Assembly (NCBI GenBank): GCA_001584585.1
Contig: LSYV01000010.1
Location: 16,380-80,379 of the forward strand
DNA: 64,000 bases
Source: Gonium pectorale
Taxonomy: Eukaryota > Chlorophyta > Chlorophyceae > Chlamydomonadales > Volvocaceae
Reading direction: 5' to 3'
Position numbers and translations under genes: made by a program. Under the pieces are notes generated by a model. It was not told the origin of the DNA, made no database searches, and saw nothing but the letters and a program-made list of their open reading frames with translations. Positions within the stretch are counted from its first letter, which is position 1. Every line of letters starts with the position of its first letter. Below are positions 1-13,900 of this stretch, piece by piece.

Positions 1-1950
1 TACACGGTTTGGGTGGTCCGATGCAGTTTAAGCTGCTGACAGGATACTGCGGCGCGATAGAAGCGCTCGACAGAAGCGCTCTGTCCAGTGCTTGCATTGA
101 TGTGCAGGCGGGAGGTCCGGTAGGTAGGCAGGCGTCAGGCGATGCATCAACCGCAGGATCAACCGCAGGATGAAGCATGGCAGCGCGAACGTGCAGATGG
201 CCCTAGGAGTAGAGGTAGAGCTAGCAGTGAGGACTGAGCTGACTGGTGGCCGCGTGGACTGATTCTTGACTCCTCTGGGCACGGCGGCGACACACGCCAG
301 GCGTTGTAGTCGTAACATGTACGCGTGTTGGGAACGGTTGGGATCGTCGGCGATACCTGCAGCTGTCTCACGCACTTGCAGCTGGCTGCGGCGATATGGT
401 TCAGCGGTTGGACAAGCCCTCCACCGTGAGCCCACAAGCCAGTGCTACGCATGATGCACCGGTGATTGGCAGCGCCCGGGCCCTGCTAGACTGAGGGCCT
501 AGCATTGAAGCATGAGACGGTGACGGGGCTGGCAAGGCGCGGACCGCTATAGCCAGCTGACTGCAAGTGACCGGCAGTCCGACGGTGGCGGCTCCGCACT
601 CAACACTGATCACATTGCTGTAATATGCGGCAGATAGCCCGTAGCGCTCATGCCCACCTGGCACAAGCGCTGGCTAGAGCACAATGCTCCGGTCTACGGG
701 TTGCTGGCCTTGCCACCTCCATAAAGTGCTCGTGCCCGACCCTACCTGCCGAGGTAGTAAAAGAGCGGTGAAGGGACGTACGACCGGTACTTCACGCGCA
801 CGTCAACAGGCCATTCACCGCACGAACTTGGGCAGTTGTGAGGCGCCTACTGGCTTGAGATCATAAGATGCTCACACATCGTCTAGTTACTAAACCATCC
901 GACACCGGTGCTGTAAAGTGCATAAGTCACGTACAGTCGCACGGCCGGAGGTCCCACTAGACAAGCCGCACGTGGAACGCTTCCATATACACGTCTCGGG
1001 GTCAACGGGTACGTGATATTCGCTGAACGCGGATGACATTCCTACCGTACACAGTGCAGTACACTGTGCCGAGTACAGCAATCGAGCACCCATGAATAAA
1101 GGTGTCCGAGTAAGTCCCATGCAGCTGTGCAAAAGTCATGATATGGGTTCATCCAATACATATTTCCACTCAAATCCTCACCTGCGGGTCTAACAATCTG
1201 TAGCTAAATGAGGTGCATTTCAAAAATGCAAATGTCACTCAAGTACCTGCAATTCCGCAAATTAACATATCATTCGATTACCGCGCCTGGTAAAGAGCGC
1301 ACCTGGTAACGACCACACCAACGCAGTGAAATCCCCTTTGTCGACCGTACCACATTCAGGTTGACTGCCATGTGCGTTTCGGCGCAAGCAAGAGCTGCAC
1401 TGACAAGTGCGGCTAAGGAGAACGAGCGGGAAATTCCTCCGAACGCGCCGAGCCCAACCGCCCCACCATACCCGCATCCAACCCACATGCACCACCCGCC
1501 GCAACGCTCAGAAACACCCGCTTCCTCTGTTCTCATCACACCACCGTGAGGCCAACCGATCACAACCGAATCGAACTATCCGACAACCAGGTGGGCACCT
1601 AACCGATGACGAAACCACATGGAGCCGCTTTTCCACTTTCTGCAAGCGCCCACTCGGCTTCAACACCCGTTTTGCCGACGGCGGGAGCTGAGTCTTTTGC
1701 TGCAGGTGTCGCCGCTCCACCCCAGTCACCTCACTCGGGAGCCGCCCCGCCGGGCGCCCCCGCTGGACCTCGAGCGGCAGGGCCTACACGGGCAGGCCAG
1801 CCCTCCAACGTCTGCATCACTTCTTCTGTGCAGCGCTGGGCCAGAGCGCCGTGAGGCCGCGCCACGGACCCCTCAGCTGCGAGCGCCATGCATTCACATC
1901 TTGAGCGGCCAATCACCGCCAATGCTACCGCTTGACCGCTCCGCCTTGCC
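1..1950. other. Gene-free left flank, downstream of the Ca2+ channel gene
   Basis: No reading frame here resembles a known protein, and no exon with convincing splice sites was seen. It lies 3' of the minus-strand channel gene, so part is probably its 3' UTR. I found no TGTAA signal in minus orientation, so the transcript end is not fixed. The part from about 0.85 to 1.55 kb looks less GC-rich than the neighbouring coding DNA. Confidence 0.5.
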
Positions 1951-4900
1951 TCACGCACCGGCCTTCCCGCTGGGCATTCCCTCCCCGCTTTCCAACAGCG
2001 TGGGCGGTGTCTTCACGGGCGGCTCGGATGCAAGGGCCTGCACCATCTCCTTCAGGCGGTGCCGCACCATGAAGGCGCGGATGGCGGCCCGCACGTACTG
2101 CGAGGCGTGGTAGTGCGCGGCGGTGTACTTGGGGAAGGGGCCGTCCCCGCCCGGCAGGCGCCTGGCGAAGCGCTCCATGAGCCACTCCTCCTCAATGTCG
2201 GGCAGCTCCGCGCCCGCCATGCGCCCGGACAGCGCGTGCAGCGTCTCGATGAAGCTCACCTGCGGCCGACACGGGGCAAGAGCGGGCCCAGGGCATAAAA
2301 CACGGTCCGAGCCTGCACGCTCCGGTGCCGCAACGCTACCTAAGGATGATCTCAGGAGATCCAAAGGTCCACTTCACGCGCGCACGTGCCCGCCCGTAAA
2401 AGCCTGGTAGGTCGGACCCACCATGTTTTGGGGATGGAGCGGGATGTCGACCGACATGATGACCTCCTGCGTGGCCTGCCGGTTGACGCCGCGCGCCTGC
2501 CTGGTGCCCATCGGCGGGTCCAGCGCCTGAACGACCAGCGGCAGGCTGGACGCGGCGGCGAGACCTGTGGCGGCTGGGTCCACGCGACTCCACGCCTCCA
2601 CAAACTGCGCCGTCATCGACTTGTTGACGGGCAACCCCTCGTCGGCCCCAGCCATGATCATGTTCTCCACAATCACGGCGACGATGAGATTGAGCATAAT
2701 GAAGGCGCACAGGATGATGAAGACGGGGAAGTAGATGACGGCGGCCGCCGGGGTGAGGGCACACCGGTCGTTCAACAGGTCGGGCGGCACGCCGGAGAGC
2801 TGCGGGTCGCCCGGATCGAAGTAGGAGCCGGCGGCGAGAGCGGCGCCGGTGGCGGGCGAGGTGAAGTCCGACGTCAGCAGCACGCAGCCCTTCGTGATCA
2901 TGCAGTCGTGCATGATGCCGTTCCAGCTCTCCCCGGTAATCATCCTGTTGAGGCCAAGAGGATGCGAGTTGGCGGGCAGGACAAAGCCAAAGCGGATTGG
3001 ACACTGAAAGCAGCTTGGACACTGAGCACTGCAGCCGGTGGGGGCTCCAAGTATCGGCGACCCCACCAGTGAGCTAGCACGCCAGCATGCCACCAGCCTT
3101 CAGCCCTGCGTCCTGCTCGTGCTGCACAGATCTGTACGGGGCAGTACGGGGCTGTACGCGCGCACACGCGCAAGCGCACCTGAATAGCAAGAGCATGGCG
3201 TTGGGGAAGTTGTTGAAGTTGGCGTGGCGGTTCAGGAAGTCCCCGAACTTGATCCCGCCAAACAGGTTCATGCCGATGACGGAGAAGCAGAAGAAGAATA
3301 GCAGCATCACGCCGCCCACGTTGCCCAGGGCCGGCAAGGAATACAGCAGCGTCACGAGCAGCCGCTGCAGGCCCTTGGCCTGGCGGTTGCATGGGCGCGT
3401 CGCAGGAGGGAAAGATGTGGGGCGTCGGCTGAGAGATCTCGATGGGGACGGCCGTGGTGGTGCACACACGCCAGCAGGAAGCGCACGAGCAAAGAGTGTG
3501 AGAGGCGTAGCAACCACATGCCCACGGCGCGTGCAGTGCCGCATGTTACGGCACGGAAGGTTTGATAAAAATGGGAACGTAACGGAGCAGCGGGGAGGGC
3601 CGCAAGGGATAGTTACACACCGATTGGCGAGAGCGGTCACGCAAAAGCTTCAACACATGTGACATGGCTACAGATATGGCTGCATGGCTTCATGGGCAAC
3701 GCGGTGCCGAGTCGCTGCGGGCGACCTTCTGTGCGGGCGATACAGTGGAAGTCCAGTCCGCAGCTGCCGCCATCGCCGGTCGGCGGGCGGGCGGTTTGAA
3801 CAACCGCTGCCGTCTCGCGATCTGATACACTGACAGCCCCGCCGGACTGGCGTCACGTGCACAAGGGGCCGGTCCGGACCGCCGTGCGGCCGGCGCACAC
3901 CACGCGCTGTCGGCGACGGGCGCATTCTGCGAACGACCGAGTGTCTCACCCTCCGGATGATGCGGATGACCCTCACAACTCGCAGGACGCGCAGCACGGG
4001 CATGAAGCTGAGGTTCTGCGTGTCGCTGAAGTCAAGCGCGATGGACGCCATCGAGATAAGCACCACAGAGAAGTCAAAGCAGTTCCACTTGTCGCGAAAG
4101 TAGTCCGTGGGCCCAAAGGCCGCCAGCTTGAGCGCCGCCTCGACCGCAAAGATGGCCGTAAAGATCACATTGCTTATCGACATGACGGCCTGTTGCGTGC
4201 GGGTGGGATAACGGGATGGCGGTATGGAGGCTTATTAGCTGCTGCTGAAGCGGGGTCAAAACATCCGGGGTAGATGCATTCTGCGCGTGTGGGTGAGAGC
4301 GCTAGGGCACAGCCGGATCCGGAGCCGGGATCCAGGGATTCAGGCAGGTCGGGGACGCCCAGGCGCGAGCAATAGGCGCTAGGCGGAACGCATTCCCTGC
4401 CCGGTGCTTACCTGCCACGAGTTCGACATGTCAGCGTGCACCATCGCCATGAACAGCACGTTGACCTGCGTAGGCATGCCCACGGCATGCCTCGTCACCA
4501 AGGGTGGGATGCGCGCTGCTTAGCGCGCACCGGCGGCAAGCTGTCACCAACGACACTTCACAAGAGCCGGGAGCGCGAAAAAGAGCCGCACCGTTATGGT
4601 CCCCATGATGAAGTTGTTGAAGGCGTTGCTGGTGGCCAAGGCGTACAGGCCCTCCCGCCAGGGCGGCCCGTCGGGCTGCGCGGGCCGTTGGTCCATCGAG
4701 GTGCGCAGGAGCAGCTTCTGCACGTCGACCCAGGCGGTCTGCTGCGGCGTGATCAGCACGCTCCTGGCCGTCTGCGCCTCGTGCATCTCCATGAACTGTC
4801 GAAGGGGCAGAGGGGAAGACGCGGATGGGGCACAGCACGGGGGAGGATTGAGCTCTGGTGGCCCAAGGACCTATACAACATGACAAGGAGGGAAAGCCGA

Positions 4901-7900
4901 AGCGTGCCCTCGTGCGTCGCATACGCATCCAGCGACACACGTTTAAGACAGCAGCGCCCCTGCGCTCATAAGCGCCACCCTTACCTTGTCCAGTGTCACA
5001 CCCACGAACAGGTTGAGGATGAAGAAAGCGCACACGACGATGAAGAGGCCGAAGAACAGGAGCATCTGCGGTCGGCAAGACCACGGGCGTGCATACTCGT
5101 TGGAGGCGGATGGGCACACAGCCTAGGCACCCAGGGAAGGCGCGACGGCGTCAACACCAAAAACGCAGGCGCGGCAGCAGCAGAGAGGTACTGGCAGGTA
5201 CTGGTCGGTACCGGCAGCCCACCTGCGGCTGGTGGTTCCACAGCGGCTGCTGGTCAACGCCTGTAGCATCGACGGCCGAGAAGGCGATGTCGACCCACAG
5301 CTCCAGCGTGGACAGCTGGAACAGTGTCAGCACGGCGCTGCCCACGTTGTCAAAGTTGGACCGCAGGTTGACCCACCTGCGCCGTCAAAAGACATGGGGC
5401 CGCGCAGGCAGTCCAGCAGGGGGTGCGCAGCAGCGAGTCGAGATTGCCGACGCAAGCGTTTGTGTGTGCATGTGCATGTGCGAGTGGATGAATGTGTGTC
5501 TGTGTCTTTCAGAACGGGGCACGACGAGCAAGGGTGTTGCATGCTGTCTTGGCATTGCGCTGCATACGAGCGGCGCCGGGTGCGGGCATGAGCATCAATG
5601 CGGACTACAGCAGCGCGATCTTCCACGACCCGCAGCCTGCTGTAGCCTTGTCATCTCGCCAGGGATTGTGCTTTCGCGGGGCATTGCCCAACACCGAGCC
5701 GCCACAGCTTTCCAGAAAAGTGCGAGTATGTGTACGGAAACGCACTAGTACCTACGAGGTATTCAGGCCGTACGCGGGCAGCGTGATGTTCCTCTCCGCT
5801 GTGTATACCGAGGCGTTGATGGTGGCGGCCCCCGCCTCGCACCACTGCCGCGTCATGGTCTCCCCCGGGGGCAGCAGGTAGTAGGGGTCCAGCCGCTCGC
5901 CCGTGTCCGCGTCCACGCAATTGTAGAGCTGCCCCTTGAACAGGTTGACCGCCAGGATGGCGAAGATCAGGTAGAACAGCAACGACACCAGCGCGACGTT
6001 GCCCATAGCGGGGATGACGGCGAAGAGCGCATTGACCACGACCTTCAGCTCCTCGTACCTGCGCCCAGCCCAGCGCAAGGCAGCAAGGATCAAGGCAAGG
6101 ATCGACTCCTATTTCGCAGCTCCAAACCCCGGCCCCGCCATGGCCCCGACCCCGGCTCCCGCTTCGGGTCCCCGCCCCGACCCCCGCCCCGACCCCGGCT
6201 CCCCCTCCCGGGCCCCACCGGCTGGCCGTGCGCAGGGGCCGCAGCGCGCGCAGCGTCCTCAGCACGCGGAGCATCTGCAGGTTGTTGGCGTCCAGCCCGG
6301 AGGACTCGAGCGCAATCATGGTGAGGCCAATGAGCACCACCAGGAAGTCCAGCACGTTCCAGCCGTTGCGCACGTACGCGTGCTTGCCCGTGAAGGCGAA
6401 GCCGAAAGTGATGATCTTGAGGAGCGCCTCCAGCGTGAAGGCGCCCACGAACACGTAGTCGCAGTACCTGCGATGGACGGGCGTCGATGGCGGGGTTGCC
6501 CGGGTTGCGGCGGTTGCGGGTAATTCGAGGTCCGCGCCGGGAGCGAGTACTTGGGCTAGTCGCGCGGTCCTACAGGCCTTCGAATGCGGGTGCCCGCACG
6601 CTGCCCCGTCGTAAGCCCATAGGGGTATGCTCACAGTCTCTCCCGCAACCCCATGCGGCTCACGAGCAATAGGAGCCTTCGCGCACAGCAGCAGCAAACG
6701 AGTACTTGCAGGGGCTTTTCAATCCATATGGAAGCATCGAGCCCGGGGCAAGCCTGGGGTGACGACGCGCGCGCCCGTACCTGATGGCCAGCTCCAGCCG
6801 GGAGCCGCGCTGCAGCGACGGCGTGTCGAGCGCGAGAGTCACGGAGGACGCCACAATGAGCACCAGGACAACGGTCTCAAAGCGCGTGTCGTGCACCAGG
6901 CGCGCCGCGCGCCAGCGCAGCCAGTGGTTGGAATCGAGCAGCAGCAGTGATCGCCCGCGGATGAACCGAGCAAGGTGCTCGTTGCGGCGGACCTCCGTTA
7001 TCGCCCGCAGCGACGCTGCGACGCCCTTCAGCGTGCCCTGGACGCCGCTCGCCCCCGGCCTCGACTCCACCGTCACCGCCGCACGGGCGCTGGCGCTGGC
7101 AGCGGGATCGCGCGCGAAGGCGACGCCGCGGCCGCTCGGGTCCCGTTGTGGCAGCTCCCGCCGGCCGCCATCAGCGCTCGCCTTGGTGGCAGCACTGACC
7201 CGGAGGAAGCCAGCGTACCTTCCCGCCCTCGCGCTGTGTGGCCGCGCGCTGACAGGCCGCGACGATGACTCCGGCGCCCCGTCCCGGTCCACGGGGACCA
7301 CCTTCCGCTTCACGCCCTTCAATGGACTGAAGCCCTGTGGTTGCGCAAAGCCTGTGCCCGAGCTCGCAGCCGCTTCGGACTGGCCGTCGGACCAGTCCAC
7401 CGCGGCCTGGCCCCCCGAGGTGCTCACGCCGTGCCCATGGGGTGCGGACGCAGCGAGATCGGGGTGCATGTGACGCCGGGACACATACTGCAATGGGTGC
7501 TCGCCCGGGGCCAGCTCTGAGCCTGCATCGCCAGTCTCAGTGACGCCGAGCTCCAGGTTCCCGAGGCTGTAGGCGGAGTACTCGGAGCCAGCCCCGTAGT
7601 AGTCGTTCCCGTATTCGTCGTACTCGTCTTCAGAGCTGGAGTCGCTCGAGCGCTTGGCCTTGGCGCCGAGTTGGTCCTCTTGCTGCTTGAGCGCCGGGTC
7701 TGAGCGCGCCGAGGTGTCCAAGCTGTCGGTGACAGAGCCTGGACAAGCATGGCGCCACAGCAGCAAACACACGGTAAGCCGAATACGCAACATGTGCATA
7801 GTGTATGTTGTGGGAACGTAAACGAGGTCGACTCTGACTACGGGAGCACGGCGGGGTTGAGGCACATGAGGGGCATGTTAATGACACATGCTGTATGGGT

Positions 7901-10900
7901 TAAGCGCAGCTCGCACTGCGTCTAGCCGTGCGCCAGCAACCATGTCACTCAGCATGACTACTTACAGGCTATCAAGGCGCAAGATGCCTTCAAACCACCA
8001 GCGGGCTGCTGCGCATACGGCTGCACAGAACACGCTACGGGCCCTGCTCAGGAGCCCTACCCTGAGGACCTTCCAAACCAAGACGTAACCTGAGGGGACG
8101 AAGGCCCTTCCCACGGGCTCGGCCTGAACAAGGCCCCAGCCGAAAAGCGACATTCCCCGCGACCCAAAACCCACGAAGAAGGTCTCACCAGAAAAGTTGT
8201 CGAGCAGAATGGCCACAAACAGATTGAATACCAGGTATGTCCCGATCACCAGTACGGCGACGTAGTACACAGCCCCCCAGGGCGTCGTGCTCCGCATGCT
8301 GTCGTACATGATGTTGTTCCAGTTTTCGGTAGTGAGCAGTTGGAAGACAGTGTAGATGCCCCAGAAGACGGTGTCGAAGCGGGCCCGCGGCACGTCTGAC
8401 TTCCCGACCATGCCCAGGTACTCGCAGCCGCCGCCCACCGCCACAGCCGGCACGGTGGCATTAGCGTCCGCGGCCTCTGCGGCCGCGGGTGTAGCGCAGA
8501 ACCGCTCGCAGTAGGCCTGGCCGTTGTAGAAGGAGCCGGGCGCGGGGATCCAGCTGCCATACTCTTCGGCGGTGCAGGGCAGGTAGCAGTGGAAGTGCTC
8601 GGGGCAGTCACCCCACACGCGGAGCCCCAGCGGGCACACGGGCCGTGCGCCGTCCACGTAGTCGCAGAACATGAATCTGCGATACAAAGGAGTGCAAGGG
8701 ACGGTATTTTTCATTCCACCTGTGAGCGGAGTGCCATGGCCTGCATCCCTCCTTGTCCTGTACCAAGCACCGCCACCCCCACTATCAAGAGACAAACAGC
8801 CGCACAGCGGGGCTCAGGCCTGCCCCCGGCACAGCCCTGGCATGCCCATGGTGGCAAGACACACGGCGCAAGGGATTTGGGCGGTTTCCACTGTCTGACA
8901 CTGAGTGCTCATCGATCGGTGTGGATCGGAACCGTTGAAGCAGTCTACGGCATCGGTAACTTCGGGACCCGGTCCGCAAGCGGCCAAGTAGAGCATACGC
9001 TGCCCCGCCTGGGATGCCAGCCCCATCTTGACCACCAACCAAACCATGACCAGGGAAGCGCCCACCTTCCTGGACCCCTCCGGCCTGATTTGTGCGCATG
9101 TCCTGGCCGCGTCCCAACCCTACACCCAAAGAGCCGTATGCCCATGGGCCCTCTCGGCCCGTATCCACTGTTCGCCGCCATGGCAACCACCCGCACACGG
9201 CGCCCGCTACGCGACAATCCCACCATCATGACGCGCACCGCACCGCACCACCGCCAACTCACTTGTACCCAAAGAGCTGCATGCCCATGAGCGCCGAAAT
9301 GAACAGGAACAGCAGCGTGAGTAGCAGCAGGTAGGTAGTGGAGGTGACGCTCCGGAACAGCGCGCGGATGATGAAGTTGAGCTCCTTCCAGCTGCGCGCC
9401 AGGCGGAAGATGCGCAGCAGCCGGAACGCGCGCAGCACCGACAGCGGGCCCACGCCCGAGACGGAGGGGATCACGTCCATTATGAACTCGACCATGGAGA
9501 TCAGCACCACGATGAAATCGAATATGTTCATGCCGTCCCGAAAGTATCTGGGGACGGCGGGGAGAGGGAGGGCTGAGTTTGGCATGCGGGGACAGCTTGC
9601 CTGGTACCAAGCCGTTGGCAAGGTAAGCCCGTATCGCGCCCATGCCATGGTGCCTGTTGGTCATACATACCCAGTTCAAACGTACTGCAGCCCAGGCGGT
9701 GCGCGCTTGTGGCGCACGTACTGACGGCTGTACAGCATGGAGGAGAAGAGGAGAGAGCGCGAGATGCTCAAGCGGCAGGGGACCGAGCGCGCAGTCCCTT
9801 GCCCAGCGCTCGGCACGGCATCAGCCCGCTTCGTTGCCAGGCCTGATTCGTCCGTACCTCACAACGCCGAATGCAAACAGCTTGAGCAGCAGCTCGAGGA
9901 AGAAGTACATGGTGAATACGTAGTTGACAATGTTGGCGCTGTTCTCCACCGAAGCGGGCATCCGAAACCAGTTTATGCACATGAGGGCTGTGTTCAATAT
10001 GATCACCTGGGGAAGTGGGTGAGAGGAGTGAGGTGCCGGTATGTCACAGCCATGGCCCCAGCCGGACCTAGGCACGTCATCGGTGCCCAGCGGGTGCGTT
10101 CCCAGGTCACAGAACTAGCACCACAGAAGGCTTTGGATCGGGCTTGCAGGGATCTGCGCGCGTGCTAGGTGCTACATTCGAGGACAACACATGCTTAACG
10201 GCAACGCGGGGCCTCGGCACAGCGGCAGTGGGTGACGCACGGCCAGCGCTTACCACCATGGTCGTGTACTCCAGGCGCTTGCCAACCGCCACCCGGCACG
10301 CTGCGCGGCGCAGCGGGTGCATCGCCTCAACCTCCTCAGCGGTGAAGATAGCGTCGGCGCTGCCCTGCGGAAGCGGCCACAAGGAGGGAGGGAGGCAACT
10401 GTTGTACGCCGGGTGGGAGAGGCGGTAAACTTGCCAGCAGCCAGGGCGTGTGCGGCAGGCGGGGTTGGAAGCCTGCAGAGCAGGCGGGGCCCGTAGCCAT
10501 GGAGCAACGTTGCAGGCGCAGTGGGCCGGTGGCGTGAGTAAGCGTGCGAAGCGTTGACGGGCGCGGAGTGCAGTATACATATGGAGGGCATGGCGGCAGG
10601 GGGTTCATGGCAAGGCCCGTCGACCTGCGCGGGCTTGTCGAACGCTCGAGGGCGGAGGGCACTGGGTTGGACACCCATCCAAAGCGCTACGGCGCTGTGC
10701 AGGTCTGCGCGCGGTTGTGCGCCTCAAGTGCAGCCGCTCCCCAGCCCGACGATCGCACCAGCGTCATTGTGGGCTTCCTCTGCAGCGCCGCTTTCGACCC
10801 TGCAACGGCTCCTGACGCCTGCAAGCCGCCATGCTCGACCGACGCCAACGATTCCGCCTCTGAGCCCGTGTCGCTGTGGCGGCCAGGGTGGTTGTAGGCC

Positions 10901-13900
10901 AGCCCATGGCCCTGGCTGCTGTGCCGGTCGCCTTCCTTGCCCGGCTTCCCCGCCGCAGCTGCTAACGCCGCCTTGCCCTCACCACCTCCTTGCTCGCCAG
11001 CCTTCCGCTGCTCCTCCGCTGCTCGCTCGGCCTCCCGCTGGACCCCCTCCGCAGCCTCTGCGGCCTTCAGCGCCACCTCGGCCTTGCGCTTCTCCTCCGC
11101 TGCCGCACTGTCCGACATGAACTGCGCGTAGATGACCGCCAGCGCCAGGTTTATGATGTACAGGCTGCCAAAAACGACCAGCACGACAAAGAAGGGCCAC
11201 ACCCACCTGCGGGAAGACCGCAGTGCGCAGGGTGCTCGAATATTCAAGTTGAGGATGGGGAGGAGGACGTAAGGGATGGCGGCCCCAAGGGATGCCTGGC
11301 TAGCGGCGCGCCCGCGCAGCACCAGCAATGAGCCTTACGCCAGCGCCCCGGCACTGGCGACGTAGGTCTGCGTCTATGTAAACTAGTCCAAGAACCTCCT
11401 TACACGCCACAACCACCAAGCATTGCATGCCTCAACAGCTTGGCATGTGCATTACTACTAATGATTCTTTGACGTGCGGGGGACCTGACAGGATGGTCAC
11501 ATGACGCACCACGACAGCGAGTCGCTCGTAAAGTACATAACGTCGGTCCAGGCCTCTTGCGTGATGCATTGGAAGATAGTGAGCCAGGCCCACAGAATGT
11601 GGTCAAACGAAGTCATGCCGTAGTTCGGGTTGCCGTATGACGTGCAGTACATTCCCGCCGGGCACACGTGCCCGTCTCCGGCGGACCCATGGGACGCCGT
11701 CGGGGTGCCGCTGACGTTATACCAGGTGACGTCTGCGTTAACGGAAGAGGAGTTTGAGGACAAGGTTTGCATATCAACGGGCTCGTAGCCAGCAGCCTTT
11801 CTCCGTAACGGAAGGGAAGCGTGCAGGATCAAGGCCCATCGTAACTGAAGGCCGCAAACCGGCACAGGCGTCGCAAGCGCACGTTGGAGCGCAGTCCTGC
11901 TCACAGGCCATTGCACATGATCGCCGACTGGGCAGGCCCACCACGCGCCAGCCACACCCACATCCGCCCCGAAACCAAAAGAATACGGCACGTCCCAAAA
12001 ACCTCGGCCCCGCAATGTCGAAATCCAGGCCTGTGCAGCGGCGGGCCCGTCTGCCAGGACTCCCGGTTGCTGCATGCGGCTGGACAACACAGTTGTACGC
12101 TAACCCGGGCCCGGTGTGGTCAACTGCAGGTGCTGCCCGGTGCCCCGTGCCCGCACTCGCAGCCAACACGCCGTACGCCCATCATGTCGCACCTGCCGCC
12201 ATAGGCCCGCCGCAGAGTTCCCCAGCGTCGTCATCCGAAACGACGTACGACACATTGTGCAGCACCTGCTGCCCGCTGGCGTCCAGGCCACCGCCATACG
12301 CGTTGTCAAAGACGGGCGTTCCACACCTATCAACAATGGGCATTTTGCGTTTGTAGGCGGGGCCCGCGTACGGCCAGTTGCAACAGATTTCGGTCAGGAC
12401 ACGCGCCTTGTCCGCCACTGTGGAGGCACGCTGGCACAGTCCCTTCACACGGCTGTCAGTCAGCTAGGGCGGCAAGCTGACAACGGCGCACTTGAACGGC
12501 TTGCGCTCAGACATGTCGGCTGCGATACGTTGCTGAGTGGCGAACCCGAAGACCCGAATTAAGCGCCGTCCCGCTCCGTTCAAACAGCAACCTACTCCCG
12601 CCTGGCCCCACCGGTATCGTAGTGCTCCGGCGAAGACCTGCACCGCTATGAGGCCGTATATGAAGAAGGTGAACGCGCAGAGCAGGAACACGTCCAGTAG
12701 CATCGGCATGGATCCCAGCAGCGTGGTGACCAGAACCTGGGAGAAGTTGAAGGGAGGCGGGGTAGCCCACAAGGTGAACACCTCAGCCCTTCGCATAACC
12801 CCAGCCGCCCGGCACGGTACTGAGGAGGATGCTTCAGCAACATCAGCACGGGCATGGTGCCGAGTAGATCGGGTGACCGGAGCCTAGGTATGGGGAGCAG
12901 GGCCGTACTGCACCACGACGCCGTCTCGGTGTGAGCTTTTTGCGCAGGGACTGCTCCCGCTCCGTGCCCACAGGGGTGCACTGCATCCATCCTCAAGGTG
13001 AGGCCGGAAGGCGGGATGGGCCCCGAGTAGCGACTATGGACGCGCCGGGCTACAGGCACCCCCGCCCGTCGCGCGACACCCGCGCCCTGGCAGCGTGGCG
13101 CGTGGCCCCAGCCCTTTGGGACAAAACAACTACAGTGGCGACAGGCGGTTCAGACGGCCTGGTCACGCCGCTGCAGTCGTGCTTGAGGAACGGCGCCCCG
13201 GGCACCTCATCAACGCCACACCGTGCCGCCAGGCGGGAGCGCCGGAACCTACCCGCATGCCCCGCACGCGAGTGATCGCGCGGAGCGGCCGCAGCACGCG
13301 GACGGTCCGCAGGGCCGTCAGGTTCCCCGCCCTGCGGCAGGGGAAGCGCTTGTTACACGATCGCCACGGTCAAAGGGGGCGGGCCGCACAATTACAGCAG
13401 CAAACAAAACACAACGTGCAGGCCCCCTTCGCCCCGCCGCCCCGCGGCTCACGTGAAAATGTCAATGTAGCCCAGCGCGACCACCATGAAGTCGACAACG
13501 TTCCAGCCTGCAGGCAAGCGGGCGCGGGCGCAGGCAACACCTCCTGACACACCGCTCGGCACGCGCCCTGGCTGTCTACAGCGCACGCCGAGCGGAGCAC
13601 TACAAGGCTACAAGGCCTGCAAGGCAATGAGTGGGTCCGATACGGTCTGTTGCGTTCATTTGGGTGTAAAAGCCCGCCAAAGATGTTGCGGCCTTGTTGG
13701 TCTCCCAGGCTCCCAGCCCCATTCATTCGCCCACCATCACGCAGGTAGGTTCCAGGCGCCAGTGCGAAGCCCATGGACACGATCTTAAGGAGTGCCTCAA
13801 CCGTGAAGATTGCAACCTGCAAGGCGCGGAGTAAGGGGAAGGCGTGCGGTTGACAGCACCCTCAACGCACACACGTGCCGCAAGCCCGGACGAGCGAACG

